Shown piece after piece: positions 23,606-34,797 of a stretch of 64,000 nt of DNA (position 1 is the first letter of the stretch; the number at the start of each line of letters is the position of its first letter). The DNA is from Incurvaria masculella (taxonomy: Eukaryota; Arthropoda; Insecta; Lepidoptera; Incurvariidae): the NCBI GenBank assembly GCA_946894095.1, contig OX335655.1, positions 9,672,001 through 9,736,000 on the forward strand, in the 5' to 3' direction. The notes beneath the pieces were generated by a model. That model did not search any database and had not been told where the DNA came from. It saw only the letters and a list, made by a program, of their open reading frames with translations. Position numbers and translations under genes: made by a program.

Positions 23606-23934
23606 GTATGGTAGGTTGTACGTGTACAGACATGTCGCTTGGTGTAAGGTGGGAAAAGTTCGCAGCCTTTGCGATCGTAAACTGTAATACTGAAATACGA
23701 GCGAACCCGACTCCTAAGTAATAAGATTCATCGTAAAATTTAAGCTTTTAGTTAAAAAGATTAAGAAAACCCCGAAGGCTTTGCCTTTTTTGTAATCAAC
23801 CAAATTAAAAATATCACTAAACATCACACAACATTTTAGTTAGTTCAGAAATATATTCGTTATTTTACTGATTTTTGGTGTGTGGGTTCCGGCAAGTAAA
23901 AATCATGCAACTGCGCTCACTGCATTTCATCCAG

Positions 23935-24245
23935 TGCATGCTATAAGAGGTGACCAAGGGATCGGTCGTTCGTTGTTCGGATTCCAGGTAAAACTGTGGG
24001 TCCTCCTTCCTTAATTACTAGATTGTAACTTTAATTCCACCCGGATTGGTACCATATCATTCAATGAACGATGGTCGAATGGGCAATGGAAATTGGCAAT
24101 ATTTTCCATCCAGATCCTCGTGGCAATTTAACGAGGATCCTAGCATGGCATTTCTTCACCTCCATGAGCATGGCACCTTATTCCCATGTGTGTTTTCGAC
24201 CGTCGATCTTAAGGACCAAAATGTGGACTGTAGTGTTGGTGGATA
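23935..24245 (+). mobile_element. SINE, diverged copy
   Basis: 'ttgttcggattccaggtaaa', 'actgtgggtcctcctt' and 'cacccggattggtaccatat' match the SINE body, followed by a rearranged 3' part. Confidence 0.5.
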
Positions 24246-25103
24246 GATGCTCCTGCTCGTCAGCTCCGCTCTGGCCTCCTCCGGCGCCTCCCGATTAAAT
24301 CAAAGGCTTTTCAATTTCATATTTTTCATTGAACTTTTCCAAAACAAAAACAATTCCCATACAAGTTTGACATTTTTACTTCTTCCCTTTTTCCGTCGTT
24401 GAAACCTGTGTTGTCTGGTATAGCGGGATTTATTATTTAGCATTTGATCATTGTCGAAACAATACATTTTCCATACATTTAAAATTTAGATGTTATTTTA
24501 AAAGCATTTTGACTGATACAAAAATAAAAATAAACACTAAAAAAAATGTATTTAATACCGAACATAAATTACGTAAAAAAAGGATCGATGGTCGTTTACA
24601 CCCTTTATACATATAATTATATACGTATCATTGCAATGAAATCAAAGTATTTCTCATTTAATGCCTTTTAATTTATTCTCTAAATCAAAGAAAGCTTATT
24701 CCCAAACTTTCATCGAATCACTTTATGCATTAGCCTGTTGCGCTAATTAATGAAATAATTAAGCTTCTCTATCTTTAGCTGTCTCGACTCGAATGAACAG
24801 CTAACTTCTCCTAATTCAATATTCCTGTCTGGGATCTGAACTTGGCACGCTGAGTGCACGAGACGTGCAGCTTTGCCTTCGAGAGCTAGACAGCGTGTAG
24901 TGGATAATATGTGTCGCCAATTGAACACGGGTCGGCCATGGAATGTGCATCTGAAATGAACATTGGAATATTGTATGTTAGTTAAAAATATTATATCTAA
25001 GGCGATGATAAAGTTATGTTCATACATGAAATGTGCACTAACCTAAACGTACTAATTCTACGCAACATTTGACCTCAGGAGTAAAATAAACGCTTACCAG
25101 AAA
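24246..25103. other. AT-rich, no feature seen
   Basis: No repeat or coding signal recognised. Confidence 0.4.
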
Positions 25104-25412
25104 GACCGTCCAAGTACGAGTCAGACTCGCCCACGAAGGGTTCCGTACCATCGTAAAATATTTAATACAAAAAATATCACGTTTTTTGTATGAAAATTTT
25201 GTTTATTTTTTAATTTTACCTGTTATAGCGGCAAAATAAATACACACTCTGTGAAAATTTCAGCTGTCCATCTGTTACGGTTACTGAGATACAGCCCTGT
25301 GACAGACGGACGGACGGACGGACGGACGGACGGATGGACGGATGGACGGACGGACAGCGGAGGCTTAGTAATAGGGTTCCATTGGCACCCTTTAGGTACG
25401 GAACCCTAAAAA
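25104..25412 (+). repeat. (GACG)n-family repeat, near complete
   Basis: 'gaccgtccaagtacgagtca' to 'tacggaaccctaaaaa', with a gacgga/gatgga run at about 25305-25354. Confidence 0.75.
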
Positions 25413-25459
25413 GGTTTTTTTAAGGTAGATTCAATGCAAAGCATCTAACTCGCTGGGAG

Positions 25460-25764
25460 CATAGATAAAGTATAGAGGAAAGGATACCTACATTGCTAAC
25501 GTCATAACAGTTTTTAATAGGGAAAATAAAAGTCCACAGTTGGCGTTACAATTCACATTTCAGAATACATCAAATACAAACCAATGAATATCAATGATAT
25601 TTTTTGTTTCCAATGATATTACTTAATGTATGTAATGTATATAAAATGTAACGTTTTCGTCACACTTACCTAGGCAAGATTTGGAATGAAGATTGGTTTT
25701 ATAATGGTGTAACTAGTTCGGGTAGTGACGGCAGATGGCGCTGGTTAAAAATGTCATAGTTTTA
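25460..25764 (+). repeat. Dispersed ~300-bp repeat
   Basis: 'catagataaagtatagagga' to 'gcgctggttaaaaatgtcat'. The reverse complement is at 34386-34675. Includes 'acttacctaggcaaga' and 'ataccaatga'-type motifs shared by both. Confidence 0.6.
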
Positions 25765-26687
25765 GCCATAACGAGGTACACATCCCCTTGCTGTTAAAAA
25801 TTCTTCTTTTTCTTATTTTTTGACAAAATCAGACTATTCGTACCTTGCCGAGCGGGGACGCAGCGCGCGAAACGTTTGTACCCTCCCGCTGACATGATGT
25901 CACTGGCTAGATTCCGCCGCGCGTATTCTTGAAATTACGCTACGGTATATAGGCCCCTTAATGAAAAGAAAATAAATTCATCTAATTGAAAAGCTAATTT
26001 CGTTTCGAACGAAAATTACAATTCTTCCAGTGTAGACTGTAAGCCCCCGAACTCTACCGGAGTCCAGTGGCCTAGAGAGACGAGTCAGTTCGGCCAGCTA
26101 GTTCCTATTCTGTAATACAAAGGTGGCGTGTAGTTGGCCGCTGCGAGCGCGTCTCTCGGCAGCTCACTCGTAGCTGAGGGCACTCCGGTGTAGGGCCATC
26201 GTTATTGTTTCTTGCGCTCTCCGCTCTCCAGTTTCGAGCGTCCAACCGAGAGAGTCTATTGTTTAGCGCTGCCTAATTTTAAACAAAAGAAAATAGTATT
26301 TAGCATTGAGATTTTGTGTGTTGTAGTTGAATGCGGATTTTTACTTTCAGGGGAGTTAGCATGGTAAATAACTCGCCAAGTGAATAAAAGGTGAAAAAGC
26401 AAAAGAGTGATAAAATTGGATGTTTAGTTGTATTTCGTAAAATGGTTTGTTTAATTTCATATCACTTGGCAAATAACACGTCGTTTATCCGTTGCATGTA
26501 TGGTATGAATGGTATGAAATACAACTAACTGTCTCCTAATTACTCTCTTGCCTGTTCACCTGCTATTCACCCGGTGAGTTAACTTACCGTGGTAACACTC
26601 TTGTTGTCTAAAAATTAATGATTTTAAGAGCATTTGCTACATTAAGTTTTTAACTTTGTTTCCTGCTATTATTGATTGATGATTTTT
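25765..26687. other. Spacer with GC-rich inverted repeat at 26053-26195
   Basis: 'ctaccggagtcc' and 'ggcactccggtgtag' are inverted around a region holding 'gacgagtcagttcggccagc', which resembles an insect initiator (TCAGT). Promoter or MITE cannot be told apart. Confidence 0.3.
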
Positions 26688-26800
26688 TTTTTATGTGACT
26701 GGACATGGATGGCTAATACCACAAGTTCTGTCATGGTATTAGCCCAACACACCACGGGAACTAGGTGCCATGCCAGGGCCTTCCTTATATCCGATTCTCT
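26688..26800 (-). mobile_element. SINE 3' fragment, minus strand
   Basis: A T-run followed by 'atgtgactggacatggatgg', 'tattagcccaacacaccacg' and 'ggtgccatgccagggccttc' is the reverse 3' end of the SINE. Confidence 0.6.
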
Positions 26801-26879
26801 TTTATGTAAAGCGTGTTATATGGCGTACGCCAGAATAACATATGACGTAAGAGGTGTGCCCTATGAAGCTCAAGGGCTT

Positions 26880-27065
26880 TTGGACTTTCCCGGGGGCTGC
26901 GAAAACTATGCCGGCCGGCCGGGTGCTTCTTCACATCACGTTTGAAGGATCACAGGTTGTACTTTGAAGGCAATATCTCAGCATTCCACGTTTGCCGACT
27001 CTGTAAGTAAAATATTTTTAAGATCGGTTGGTTCTTGTTTTGGGTATGTCGATACCCGATGATCG
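26880..27065 (-). mobile_element. LINE 3' fragment, minus strand
   Basis: 'ccgggtgcttcttcacatca', 'ggttgtactttgaaggcaat', 'cgtttgccgactctgtaagt' and 'atcggttggttcttgttttg' align in order with 32500-32635 and 21985-22290. Frame broken. Confidence 0.45.
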
Positions 27066-27295
27066 AAAGTATAAAGGAGGGACTGCGTTTTGCAGTTCAG
27101 GAGAGCTTCTCAGTGGTAAAGACGATAAACTCAGAAGGAGATTCTGCGTCTCTTCTGAATCCAAATTAGGGATGCGAAAAATGCGAAAAATATTGTAAGC
27201 AAGATCTTATGCGCTGTTACGGCCCCGTCGAAACAAAACAGACAATCTGGAAAAGATAAGACCATAATATTAAAAAAATTACAAAACGAAAACCA

Positions 27296-27367
27296 CAATA
27301 ACACAGCTCAGCGCTCGGAACTCGACTACGACTCCGCGGAAGCGACCGAGTACCGAGCGCTGTGTTA
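27296..27367. repeat. Hairpin
   Basis: 'aacacagctcagcgctcgg' and 'ccgagcgctgtgtta' pair around a ~35-nt loop. Confidence 0.5.
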
Positions 27368-27456
27368 TCTGCGCCTTGTAGATCAGCTGTTTTTGGTCTG
27401 GCGTGAACTACTGCCGCACTCAATAAAATTGAGGACTCCCAGATTTTATAAGGCGA

Positions 27457-27570
27457 GTTTGAAAAATTTTACGGCTTTTCACGCGGCAGGAAGAGACATT
27501 CTCCGACGTTTCGACCCAATCATTCAGCCCAATCATCCTGCCGCGTGAAAAGCCGTAACATTTTTCAAAC
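27457..27570. repeat. Inverted repeat, ~35-bp arms
   Basis: 'gtttgaaaaattttacggct' + 'tttcacgcggcagga' and its reverse complement ending 'aacatttttcaaac', with a ~40-nt centre. Confidence 0.75.
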
Positions 27571-28266
27571 ATCTCTAACGACCGCGGTAATCTCAAAAGT
27601 ATTATTTATAAGCCGAGTTTGACTTTTTTTTTAGTTTCATTCTATTCAAACCGATCTGTTGTTACGTTTGAACGTTTTAAAAGTCAGCAAGTGGCAACAT
27701 TTCATTTAGAATTGGAAAGTGCAAGCCTGCTATACTAAATCTATGTTGAGTGTGGTACGAATTTTAGTGTTGTTGCACTAACAGGGGTGAATTAATTCGT
27801 AGGCCGGCGTTACCGTCAGTGTAAGTATGAAGTAATCTATTTACTAGATAGGTAGAAACTTTAAAGTACATATGTAATTTAAACTTAAAGATAAAAAAAC
27901 TTAAAAACGAGCCGAAACTCTAGCTGTACTTAAAATACTGGCGGCGTTACCTCTTTGAATTTCGAGGCTTATTCGCCGGACAAAATGTGCCCCGGACCTG
28001 GGATCCACCGAATTTTCATTTAAAAGATTGCCTAATGTTGAAGCGAAAATTATAGCTTTTGGTGACCATGAACCGAGTGTCCCGACGGCGAAAGCCAAAA
28101 ACTCAAAGGAAATCGCCACGCAACTGTATTTACGATGTTTATTTGCTGCTGCCCTCAGCTGCAGCTCCGGCCGCGCGAGAAGTGGCTTAAATATAGGACG
28201 ACGCGACGCCAGGGTATCCACACATGTGGCGTCCCATATTAGTGGCTTTCCACTTGTATTGTAACT

Positions 28267-28380
28267 AAAAACTTGTAATTGAGACAAATTCGAGATCTCA
28301 TTCTGTTATATTCACGTCAACCATAGAGTAAAAGGGACTTAAATAGTCTTTATCTTTCCAGTGTTCACTTTTGATCGTAA
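28267..28380 (+). repeat. Partial copy of the nested element at 53233
   Basis: 'gacaaattcgagatctcatt' and 'cgtcaaccatagagtaaaag' are the reverse complement of 53280-53345. Confidence 0.45.
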
Positions 28381-28722
28381 GCACCCCAGTAGCGGGCGGT
28401 TCCGAGCGACGCGAGGCTAAGCACGGCCCCTATTAAAGCGTATACGGACAGAGCGTCCGACAGAAGTTGTAATTAACTTGTCTCCCATCCCGTCGTGACG
28501 TCATCTGTCCTCTCCTAGACATCTGTGGGGAGCGCCTGTTCGTTAGTTCAGCTGGCCGCTTATCGGCTCAACTTTCGCTTTCGTGTCCGTCCGGTTACCC
28601 CTATAATGAGATACGTAAATACGTCTTTGATTTATATACAGGGATTAATTTCATCTAGCCGAATTATTTAACATTGACCTCTCCATCAATTGTATCCCAT
28701 AAAAAAAACCACTCATTCCTTT

Positions 28723-28759
28723 ATTGGCTAATGATATTAGGAAAATATCATTAGCCAAT
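28723..28759. repeat. Perfect hairpin, 15-bp arms
   Basis: 'attggctaatgatat' and 'atatcattagccaat' with a 7-nt loop. Confidence 0.75.
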
Positions 28760-29539
28760 ATTTTCCCATCTAAACGGTTTATTAAACAAATTAAAACATA
28801 AAGACATACATTTTTAATATATATTTTAGAATCCAAAATTTCATAAATCTAGTAAAACATTAAGAGTATGGAAACAGTTATCGCCCGTATATGGGGAACT
28901 GAAAGGGTAACGACTCTCTTAACACGACTAAAGAAAACATTTAATGTGATCTGACCTCAATATTGTAGGACGCTCCATTACATCAAGGCTGGTGCGCTAA
29001 TCCCAGTGAAGTATTTTATGTGAAAAGTGGAATGGAAACTCAGAGCTCCGCATACCCGTGAAAATAACCTTACCAAATATGTCGGCAGGCATTTAAACTG
29101 TCAAACTTCAGGTCCAACATAAATACGCTAGTTAATATCAACATTGTTTGTAATACAGTATTCAATGATGATGACGAGTTTGGGCAGGCTTAGACCTGTA
29201 GACAGGTCTTGCTTTGCTCTTCAAAAGAAGGCTACTTCTCTTGTTATTCATTCGCCTGGTCCTTTTCCAAGGATTCACCCAACCCACTGTTTAAGGACTC
29301 GAGGCCTTGACCGTCCGATCGAGGGCGGGGAAATTATGGAAAAAGTTAAATCCGAGCCACACAAAACATAACAGTTCCTATTTGTTGATAATGTAGCAAA
29401 TCGTGGGTTTAAAGAGATTATTTATTTATTTCATTTCATTTGTACAATTATACATACGATTCATAAAATGTAGCCGAACTGGGCCCGGTTGTCGCCCATG
29501 TCTCGACTAGGGGGGAACGGCAGAACGTCTAATATGTAG

Positions 29540-29990
29540 ATCGTATAATGTCATATTTTAACAAAATTTTAAAACCATGCACAACGTATAATCGGCAGAT
29601 CGTATAATTTTATACGTAGTGCATGGAGAAGTTTAAAAAACAAAATTACTTATTTCTCCATGCATAACGTATAATAGTCACAACGTATAATATTATGATA
29701 TTTATTTAACAAAAAAAGAAAACCATGCATATCATATAATCAAAAAACTGTTCATACGATAAGCGCCCTTATTTATAAACTTTTAAAGCGTATATTCGCA
29801 CGTGACGTTTCGACCGTCTCAATTAGCGTAAGGTGGCCTTTCGAAATTGTAGCAAATATCGATTCGTAGCAATTTCAGCCTTAAATGTATCGTTATTAGG
29901 GCGCTTTATGCAGTGCTTCTTGGCATATTTGCATGGTTTTCTTTTTTTGGAAAAAAATACTATTATACGTTGTGAATATTATACGTAGTG
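29540..29990. repeat. Cluster of CGTATAAT motifs in inverted arrangement
   Basis: CGTATAAT occurs at 29542, 29585, 29601, 29668 and 29684, and its reverse at 29962 and 29978. 'ccatgca' or its reverse recurs near 29574, 29620, 29658, 29722 and 29930. 'ttatacgtagtgcatggaga' and 'tctccatgcataacgtataa' are inverted arms. Confidence 0.6.
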
Positions 29991-29999
29991 AATACGACT

Positions 30000-30563
30000 C
30001 TCGACTAGTCCACTGTTTATGAGCAGTCGGAACTTGACTTGTTATACATTGATTGACTTTATCATTATAACGATCCACATGCAATCCTAACAAAACAATA
30101 TGACAAGCGAGGTTCGGGAAAGGTTGGAGTGGACTGGCGGTGCATTGTAGACTGCTTCATTTATTCGTGTGACGAAGGCGCCTAGGGACGGAGGCGGCAG
30201 TGAAAATTAAAACACCAGCGATGTCTCCAGCTGCGATAGTGCCCTTTGCTCCACCTACCTTACCGCCTGCATTTTGCATTATGCGTTACGAATTAGCAAA
30301 AAGTGTTTTTTTAATTAAAAACGTAATTATGCAAGGTACATCTTGGAGTTAATTCAATGGAATTAATTTTGTCTTTGTAATTCTGGTGAGGGGACATTTT
30401 TAAAACAAATTAAAGACGTTAAATATCGAGTTTAGTAAAATCTCTGGTGTGCGATTTTTTATGACTATATTATAAATCTAAATAGTTGCGACCCGCTAAG
30501 TTAGACCATTGTATCGCGATTGTACTTTACACTTTATTTTAAAGAAGTTTTTTTTAGTTTTTT
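30000..30563. other. No gene recognised
   Basis: A short GC-richer block at 30110-30250 ('gcctagggacggaggcggca') stands out in AT-rich DNA. Confidence 0.3.
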
Positions 30564-30728
30564 TTTATGCGACCTGACATGGATGGCTAATATCACACAA
30601 CTACCGTTATGATATTAGCCCAATACACCACATTCCCGAAGGAATTTGGTGCCATGCCAGGACCTTCCCTTTATGAGCACGGCTACATTGAACTGGATGG
30701 AAAACACGGACAATTGTCCGTGTTTTCC
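30564..30728 (-). mobile_element. SINE 3' part, minus strand, cut by a LINE
   Basis: A T-run, then 'gcgacctgacatggatggct' and 'ttggtgccatgccaggacct' are the reverse SINE. The copy stops inside a perfect 30-bp palindrome at 30699-30728. LINE-derived sequence follows, and SINE-like sequence resumes at about 31397. Confidence 0.65.
30699..30728. repeat. Perfect 30-bp palindrome at SINE/LINE junction
   Basis: 'ggaaaacacggacaa' followed at once by its exact reverse complement. The left half is SINE body in reverse; the right half is the same SINE piece in forward orientation. Confidence 0.85.
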
Positions 30729-31396
30729 AAAATGTGTAAGAGCAATGTGTCAGTCTCGCTCCATGGATAGTTGTAGACCACTTTTCAAAAGGTTGAAATT
30801 ATTAACGGTTCCTAGCTTCTATATTTATGAAACTTGTGTTTTTGTCAAGAAAAATTCCCAATATTTTAGGGAAACCAGCTCCATTCACTCATACAATATT
30901 CGATCGAAGGGAAAACTATATTGTACTCAACCACGCACTACTTTGTATAGAGATAGTTTATACTACATGGCTGCAAGGTTGTTTAATGAAATTCCGACAG
31001 ATTTTAAAAAACTTGACATTCATCGATTTAAAAAGGAATTAAATAATTGGTTAATTGAAAAATGTTTTTATAATGTGAGCGAATTTTTAAATATTAATAT
31101 ATAATGTTTAAATGTTTTCAACGGTTATTATATATGTTTAGTTAATTTATCTGCCTTAACAATGTAATAGAAATGTAATTTATTACTTTATATTGACTCA
31201 ATTATTGTACAATGTGTTCGATTATTTTATATTTTTAATGTGAATTTAAAACTGTATGCTTTTATTTGACATGCTATGTCATATTGCACGCCTACCCAGG
31301 CAGTTTTAGCTTGACTAACGTACCTCTTAAGAGTGAGCCAATAAATATCCCTAAGCAAAAAACGGCAATAAAGATTTGATTTTGATTTTGATTTTT
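30729..31396 (+). mobile_element. 5'-truncated LINE: end of reverse-transcriptase ORF and 3' tail
   Basis: The frame to the stop at 31102-31104 reads PLFKRLKLLTVPSFYIYETC, then YNIRSKGKLYC, YYMAARLFNEIPTDFKKLDI and FKKELNNWLIEKCFY. This is the typical C-terminal end of insect non-LTR retrotransposon ORF2 proteins, after the reverse transcriptase domain. The AT-rich 3' UTR ends in 'aataaagatttgattttgat', a short (GATTTT)n tail of the CR1/Jockey kind. The catalytic domain is absent, so it is a dead fragment. Confidence 0.75.
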
Positions 31397-31505
31397 TACC
31401 ATTTTCGAAGGAATGCATTGACACGTCACCTTCTCTTTATGAACCCATTCCAAGCCATGGAACAACTGGCAATTGTGACGAAATGCTCTTATCCAACTCA
31501 GAAAG
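31397..31505 (-). mobile_element. SINE-like fragment beyond the LINE, minus strand
   Basis: 'ttcgaaggaatgcattgaca', 'tctttatgaacccattccaa' and 'ttgtgacgaaatgctcttat' are reverse SINE body pieces. Their order relative to the piece at 30564 is not a simple continuation, so this may be a separate, badly decayed copy. Confidence 0.4.
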
Positions 31506-32129
31506 AGATGTAGACCTACAATCTGCGGCGAAGCAAGTCCTCGCGCCCCTGAGTTACGAGCGGATCATACATACCTGCTACATTCATAATAGGTATACAA
31601 GAAAGTTTATTATAAAACCTTCAAAGAAAACCAATTTTCTGTTTCCGCTCCTTTATTATTGTCGCACCGACACCTCAGTTTTATCCAAAAAGTTCTCTCA
31701 TTAATTTACGGTTAACTTAAAAAGGTTTTTTGGTAATCACTCGACTGGATGATTAGAGGAATGTCCCTCCGCTTTCGAGCTATTTAACCAAAAGTAGTAT
31801 GCAGAAGGGAGGCAGAAGCGAGGCTGGTCGCCTTGCCCTTCTCACCGCCCGCCCACACTCCCCGCCCAGGCGGCGCCGCCGCCCCGCTGGTCACAGCTGG
31901 AGCTCTATATTCATGGGCGTATTCACCTAATGACCCACGTTTTTACCTCCCGTGCGAAAATCTTGACGAATTTATAGATGGAAAAATATAACGTATTTAA
32001 TAAATGTACTTCAAAGGTGGAAAACCAATATTACTATTGCACGATATTATCTATGATCAATTTCTTTTTTTTAATTGAATTTTTTTTCTCGAGAGGAATT
32101 GGATATTGTTTATTTTTTATTGTTGTTTA
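31506..32129. other. Spacer with a GC-rich island at 31800-31920
   Basis: 'ggcggcgccgccgccccgct' and 'cacagctggagctctatatt' form a sharply bounded island. No exon pattern. Confidence 0.3.
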
Positions 32130-32400
32130 TTGTTTATTCAGCATCCACAGGCAGCACACTGCACTCGGATTTGTCATATTTTATCATTAGCCAGTTCAGC
32201 ATTCACGGCGAAGAAGAACTGGCAAGAAACTTCGCTGATTTTTTTCAACGTCCACTTAGTCTAAGTTTACAAATTTGTTTGCCACTACTTACAGAAATAC
32301 GGGTTATTAGTGCCCGTTTATGTCAATACATTAAATTTATATTAATTCACAAAAATCTACCATTCACGCCGTATGCAACAGTTCATGACAAATATCGGTT
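32130..32400 (+). repeat. Dispersed repeat, copy 1
   Basis: 'gcacactgcactcggatttg', 'aagaagaactggcaagaaac' and 'gccgtatgcaacagttcatg' recur in order at 37525-37785. The frame open here is broken in the other copy; family unknown. Confidence 0.55.
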
Positions 32401-32496
32401 TTTCCCTTTCTTAACGTCGAGTTAGATAAAATCCAAGAGCATTATTTACTCTTTACAGTGTGTGTTTAAACGTAGGCACTATCAGTGGAAGGACCA

Positions 32497-32717
32497 TATT
32501 TGAAGGACCCCAGTTTGTACTTTGGGGAAATTACATCGGCCGGGAGTACAGGCCATAGTTTACCAACCCTACGGATAAATAATCTAAAGCATCGGTTGGT
32601 TCTAATTTTAGGAATATCGACAATAAATGTCGGAGTTCGCAGCCTGCTCCTCATCGAACGAGGGTATAGGTCTGCTTTCCTGCATACTAGAGTTAAGACA
32701 GTCCGGGTTAGCACCAC
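32497..32717 (-). mobile_element. LINE ORF2 C-terminal fragment, minus strand
   Basis: The minus-strand frame gives TPTFIVDIPKIRTNRCFRLF, then IRRVGKLWPVLPADVISPKY and KLGSFK. The pattern F(V)VDIP..RT......W..LPA.V...KY.LG.FK is that of a non-LTR retrotransposon ORF2 tail. Confidence 0.55.
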
Positions 32718-32880
32718 TACATCGCATTTAATTAAATATAGTCAAAGGGGCAATGCAATTCGTCCGTATTTTTCATCCGACTTAATATTGTCGAAATAAG
32801 AACCTATATCCCACGTGACTTGTTAGGCTAATGTCATGGTGTGATATTAGCCATCCATGTCCAGTTACATGCGATGTTCC
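32660..32880 (+). mobile_element. SINE, diverged copy
   Basis: 'gtccgggttagcaccactac', 'caaaggggcaatgcaattcg' and 'gatattagccatccatgtcc' follow the SINE order. It lies just after a LINE fragment on the other strand. Confidence 0.5.
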
Positions 32881-33613
32881 CGCGTTCTTACGGAACATTA
32901 GATTAAATTTACAATAAATTTATAAATTACTATGCATGGAAAGTCAACATTTTAATTTAGAGGATATAAAAACAAATTTTAAATTTTTTTGTTTATTTAA
33001 TTCCCAATAATCATTTCCCAAATTTTATGTACTGGCCGTTGCAACAGCCTGTATTATGACAACGACTGTATGTCGACAATATACGACGATTTGTCCATGC
33101 AAGAGAATAGCGAATAAGGGATACAATTTTCAGTTGCTACAAAACGTAGGAGTGGTCAAGTGTAATTGCTAATATCGTAGTTAATAAAATCGTAGTTTGA
33201 CGCCCAATCATTTGAAATTAATGGAAACACTAAACAAAATAGATTTATTTTATAACTTATGAATTCGATTTTATTCACAAGTTATAACTTTGCGGACAGC
33301 ACAATTCAGTCCACACAATGAGCCCAATCATCAAAAATTAATGGAAAAACATTTTGTGCCCGAACACGAGCGGTTTTATTTTTACTTTATCAGAAAATGG
33401 AATGGCTCCAGATTGGAATGTCGTTTTCCATTATCGTAGATTGAAAAAGTACTGCCTGAAAAATACTTCAATAATATTATGGTGATGTTTAATCTACACG
33501 ATAGTAATTTCTTACGTTTTACACCTTATTTAGGGATAGATATTATTTAGAATGTTTAAGTTGGCAAATTAATAAAACCGTATGGTACGGATCTTCAACA
33601 AACAATACATACG
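32881..33613. other. AT-rich, one weak inverted repeat
   Basis: 'ttataacttatgaattcg' and 'cacaagttataa' pair at 33250-33288. Otherwise nothing seen. Confidence 0.35.
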
Positions 33614-33893
33614 TTTTTATGGTTCCGTAACCAAAGGGTGCAACGGAACCCTATAAATAGCCTTCGCTGTCCGTCCGTCCGTCCGCCCGTCCTTCTGTCA
33701 AAGGGGTTTATCTCATGAAGCGTAATAAGTAGGCAGCTGAAATTTTCACATAGTGTGTATTTATTTTGCAGCTATTTCAGCTGCCTACCTATTACGGTTC
33801 ATGAGATACAGCCCTGTGACGGACGGACGGACGGACAGCGGAGGCTTAGTACTAGGGTTCCGTTTTAATCCTTTGGGTACGGAACCCTAAAAA
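33614..33893. repeat. Two (GACG)n-family repeats, head to head
   Basis: 33614-33770 is a reverse copy ('gtccgtccgtccgcccgt', 'tttatctcatgaagcg') and 33775-33893 a forward copy ('catgagatacagccctgtga', 'ggacggacagcggaggctta'). Together they form a large imperfect palindrome of about 280 bp. Confidence 0.7.
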
Positions 33894-34385
33894 CGGTACA
33901 GGTAGGTAAATCATATTTTAAATAACAAAATGAACGATACATAAAATAATATTCTCCCCGCGGAGAATATCCGCAATTTGCGTCAACGAGCTGTCCGCAC
34001 ATGTTGTGCGTCAGCTGACCGCACGCCCCGCCATCCGCACTCGCCATTGTCCGCGAATATACTCGTAGAGCATTCAATAAATCGGTCAGATCATTAAAAC
34101 AACAACGAAGCTACGTTCATGAAAAACATCTCAATTGGAAGTCTACGTTTCTTTGATTTTAATATAACTTAAAAAGAACAAACGAAAGACATACTGCCAA
34201 AGCCCGAGTGACCTTTGGCGTTACTTACACCGAGCACGGATGGACGGTAGTAGAAATTTAAATTATTCTTACGGCTGCAGGCGTAGCCACAAGTTAGTCC
34301 AAACTATAGACAAAGGATAGTAAGGATAGACTGCTAACGTCTTCAACGTACAAAACTCGCTAAATACTTCTTATTTTCGCTGGTA

Positions 34386-34675
34386 CTATGACATTTCTAA
34401 TCAGCACCATCTCCCGTCAATGCCGGAACGAGTTACACCGTTATTAAACTAAGCTAAATTCCAAATTTTGCCTAGGCAGGCATGATGCAAACGTTACATG
34501 TTAATAATGTCATTGTAAATAAAAAATATCATTCACATTCATTGGTTTGTATATAATGTATTCTCAAATGTGAATTGCAACGCCATCTGTTGACTTTTAT
34601 TTTCCATATTCAACACTTCAACACACACCACGTTAGCAATCTTTCCCTTCTATCATTTATCTATGGTCCAAACGA
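34386..34675 (-). repeat. Dispersed ~300-bp repeat, reverse copy
   Basis: 'ctatgacatttctaatcagc', 'attttgcctaggcaggcatg' and 'ttctatcatttatctatgg' are the reverse of 25460-25764. Confidence 0.6.
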
Positions 34676-34683
34676 ACTGTTTG

Positions 34684-34797
34684 CTTACCAATTCGGTCCG
34701 CGCAACATCGAATGTTTGTTGTACTAAATAGCGTCTGGTCATGTTATTACGTCTCGTTGAAACTCGAGAAAATCAATAGCAAACGAATTCGTAAACG
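34684..34797 (+). repeat. Small inverted-repeat element, copy 1
   Basis: 'gcaacatcgaatgtttgttg' and 'ctcgttgaaactcgagaaaa' with outer ends 'cttaccaattcg' / 'cgaattcgtaa'. The reverse copy is at 44590-44702. Confidence 0.5.

Larger units (their letters stand above)
27571..29539. other. No gene recognised; GC-rich stretch at 28380-28600
   Basis: The stretch has a CRE-like 'cgtgacgtcatc' (28495) and 'gttcgttagttcagctggcc'. A promoter is possible but unsupported by any exon. Confidence 0.3.

Noticed and set aside
30646..30728. Start of the LINE frame at its first ATG
   Set aside because: The first ~28 codons are SINE sequence read in reverse; the protein similarity begins only after the palindrome.
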